A stretch of 64,000 nucleotides of DNA from Nocardia crassostreae (GTDB lineage Bacteria; Actinomycetota; Actinomycetes; Mycobacteriales; Mycobacteriaceae): assembly GCF_001613405.1 (NCBI RefSeq), contig NZ_BDCH01000020.1, positions 62,001 through 126,000 on the forward strand, read 5' to 3'. Shown piece by piece: positions 62,856 through 64,000 of this stretch. Made by a program: the position numbers and the translations under genes. Each line of letters opens with the position of its first letter. The first letter of the stretch is position 1. The notes below the pieces were generated by a model. That model had not been told where the DNA came from, ran no database searches, and saw only the letters and a program-made list of their open reading frames with translations.

Positions 62856-63967
62856 TGCGTACCACCGGCGCGGTCCTCGAGGAGATCGGCCGTGCGCGGC
62901 CCTACGCGCAGTCGCGGCCGATCGCCGTGAGCGAACTCGAACTCGGCGATCCCGGACCCACCGAGGTCCTGGTCGCCATCGAGGCGGCGGGCATCTGCCA
63001 CTCCGATCTCAGTGTGGTGGACGGCAATCGGCCACGGCTGCTGCCCATGCTGCTCGGGCACGAGGCGGCGGGCACCGTGATCGCGACCGGTGCGCGGGTA
63101 TCGGATCTTGTTGCAGGGCAACGGGTCGTCATGTCCTTCCTGCCGCGCTGCGAGAAGTGCGACGCCTGCGAACGAGGCGGGCAACTGCCCTGTTCGGAGG
63201 GCTCCCGCAGCAACAATGCCGGGGAGCTGCTGCATCACCCGGGTCACCTCACGCGCGCCGGTGACCGCGTCCGTCATCACCTCGGGGTCTCCGGTTTCGC
63301 CACCCACGTGGTGGTGGACCGGGCCTCGGTGGTGCCGGTCGGCGCCGATGTCCCCGCCGAGATCGCGGCGCTGTTCGGCTGCGCGGTGCTGACCGGCGGG
63401 GGAGCGGTGCTCAATGTCGCCGACCCGCGCCCGCGGGACAGCCTCATGGTGGTTGGGCTCGGCGGCGTCGGCATGGCGGCGCTGCTGGTCGCCAAGGCCA
63501 TCGGCGTGGGTCGCGTGATCGCCGTGGACCGGCTGCCGGAGAAGCTCGCCATGGCCGAGGAACTCGGCGCGAGCGAGGTCTACACGCCGGATCGGCTGCG
63601 CGCGGAAGGCATTCGGGCGCGCTACGTGGTGAAGTGCGCCGGGCATCCGGCGGCGCTCGAAACCGCCTATGCGGCAACGGCTCCCGGCGGCACCATCATT
63701 ACCGTGGGCCTGCCCGCGCCGAGCGCCGTGGCGCAGATCCCGGCACTGAGCATTACCGCCGCGGCCCGCACCCTGGTGGGCAGCTATCTCGGCTCGGCCG
63801 TTCCGGCGCGCGATATCCCGCGCTACGAGCAGATGTGGCGGGAGGGGCGGCTCCCGGTGGAGCGGCTCATCTCCGATCGCATCGAGTTGTCGCGCATCAA
63901 CGAGGCCATGGACCTGCTCGCCGAGGGCAGGGCCGTGCGCCAGGTCATCGTTTTCGATCGCAACTGA
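62855..63967 (+). CDS. Zinc-dependent MDR alcohol dehydrogenase
   Basis: 370 residues. Catalytic zinc: GICHSDLS and GHEAAG; structural zinc loop CEKCDACERGGQLPC; NAD(P) site VVGLGGVGMAALL. Medium-chain dehydrogenase (class III-like). Coupled to the acyl-CoA dehydrogenases, so it may oxidise an alcohol intermediate in the same lipid or side-chain pathway. Confidence 0.92.
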   Translation: MRTTGAVLEEIGRARPYAQSRPIAVSELELGDPGPTEVLVAIEAAGICHSDLSVVDGNRPRLLPMLLGHEAAGTVIATGARVSDLVAGQRVVMSFLPRCEKCDACERGGQLPCSEGSRSNNAGELLHHPGHLTRAGDRVRHHLGVSGFATHVVVDRASVVPVGADVPAEIAALFGCAVLTGGGAVLNVADPRPRDSLMVVGLGGVGMAALLVAKAIGVGRVIAVDRLPEKLAMAEELGASEVYTPDRLRAEGIRARYVVKCAGHPAALETAYAATAPGGTIITVGLPAPSAVAQIPALSITAAARTLVGSYLGSAVPARDIPRYEQMWREGRLPVERLISDRIELSRINEAMDLLAEGRAVRQVIVFDRN

Positions 63968-63974
63968 GCCGTGC

Positions 63975-64000
63975 TCAGTCGGCGCTGAGCAGCGCCCGCA
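63975..64000 (-). CDS. Possible 3' end of a gene running off the window
   Basis: On the minus strand the frame ending TGA at 63975-63977 reads RALLSAD. Eight codons only; convergent orientation and a 7-bp gap are plausible, but nothing can be said of the product. Confidence 0.25.

Noticed and set aside
1..64000. CRISPR arrays, tRNA/rRNA genes, IS elements, prophage or integrase genes
   Set aside because: No regularly spaced repeats, cloverleaf genes, transposase or integrase motifs were recognised by eye; a dedicated tRNA scan could still find something missed.

Overview
This is a 64 kb stretch of high-GC actinobacterial chromosome, most likely from Nocardia or a close relative in the Mycobacteriales. 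The signs are GTG starts, the furA-katG pair, IdeR-type iron boxes, an LpqH-family lipoprotein, an IrtAB-like ABC pair, F420-type enzymes, DUF3159 and many secreted hydrolases. No rRNA, tRNA, CRISPR array, insertion sequence or prophage was recognised.

Layout. 1-6.7 kb: the furA tail and katG, two small secreted proteins, and a FAD monooxygenase with its own TetR regulator and tandem operators. 6.9-25.4 kb: a complete catecholate siderophore locus. It has FecCD-type permeases and an ATPase, a two-module NRPS (C-A-PCP-C-A-PCP-TE), a binding lipoprotein, an MFS exporter, a siderophore-interacting reductase and a free aryl carrier protein. DHB-AMP ligase, 2,3-dihydro-DHB dehydrogenase, isochorismate synthase and isochorismatase supply 2,3-dihydroxybenzoate (DHB). 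IdeR-like boxes lie at about 6.85, 10.0 and 22.55 kb. 25.4-29.1 kb: a Ddn-like protein and a permease/TetR/P1-peptidase module. 29.1-32.4 kb: two paralogous small proteins under matching 11-bp-periodic repeats, around an LLM oxidoreductase and an unknown gene, then an ankyrin protein. 32.4-35.3 kb: a coupled MoxR ATPase and metallopeptidase/VWA pair, each broken by in-frame TAG codons. 35.5-41.3 kb: TetR, a heterodimeric IrtAB-like ABC transporter, an unknown membrane protein and LpqH.

41.4-46.6 kb holds a tightly coupled four-gene operon of two unrecognised proteins, a TPR protein and a CHAT-domain (caspase-like) protease. It is the best candidate for an uncharacterised conflict or signalling system, and the MoxR/VWA pair 6 kb away may belong with it. 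46.7-52.4 kb: secreted lipase, alpha/beta hydrolase, DUF1460 protein, AraC/DUF2867 pair, and a CmtR-like ArsR/CDF metal-efflux pair. 52.5-60.4 kb: a frameshifted beta-lactamase-like gene, a P1B-type ATPase with a CPD motif, a DUF1254 lipoprotein, two very short paralogous peptide genes, DUF3159, TetR and patatin. 60.5-64 kb: two acyl-CoA dehydrogenases and a zinc alcohol dehydrogenase.

An unusual feature is a set of probable lesions in otherwise intact genes. There are four in-frame TAGs in three genes, an Asp-to-Tyr change in the first NRPS condensation motif, and a Gly-to-Val change in an ABC signature. All six fit single G:C to T:A changes. A one-base insertion also frameshifts the beta-lactamase-like gene. 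Sequencing error, storage or mutator damage and real pseudogenisation cannot be separated from the sequence alone.
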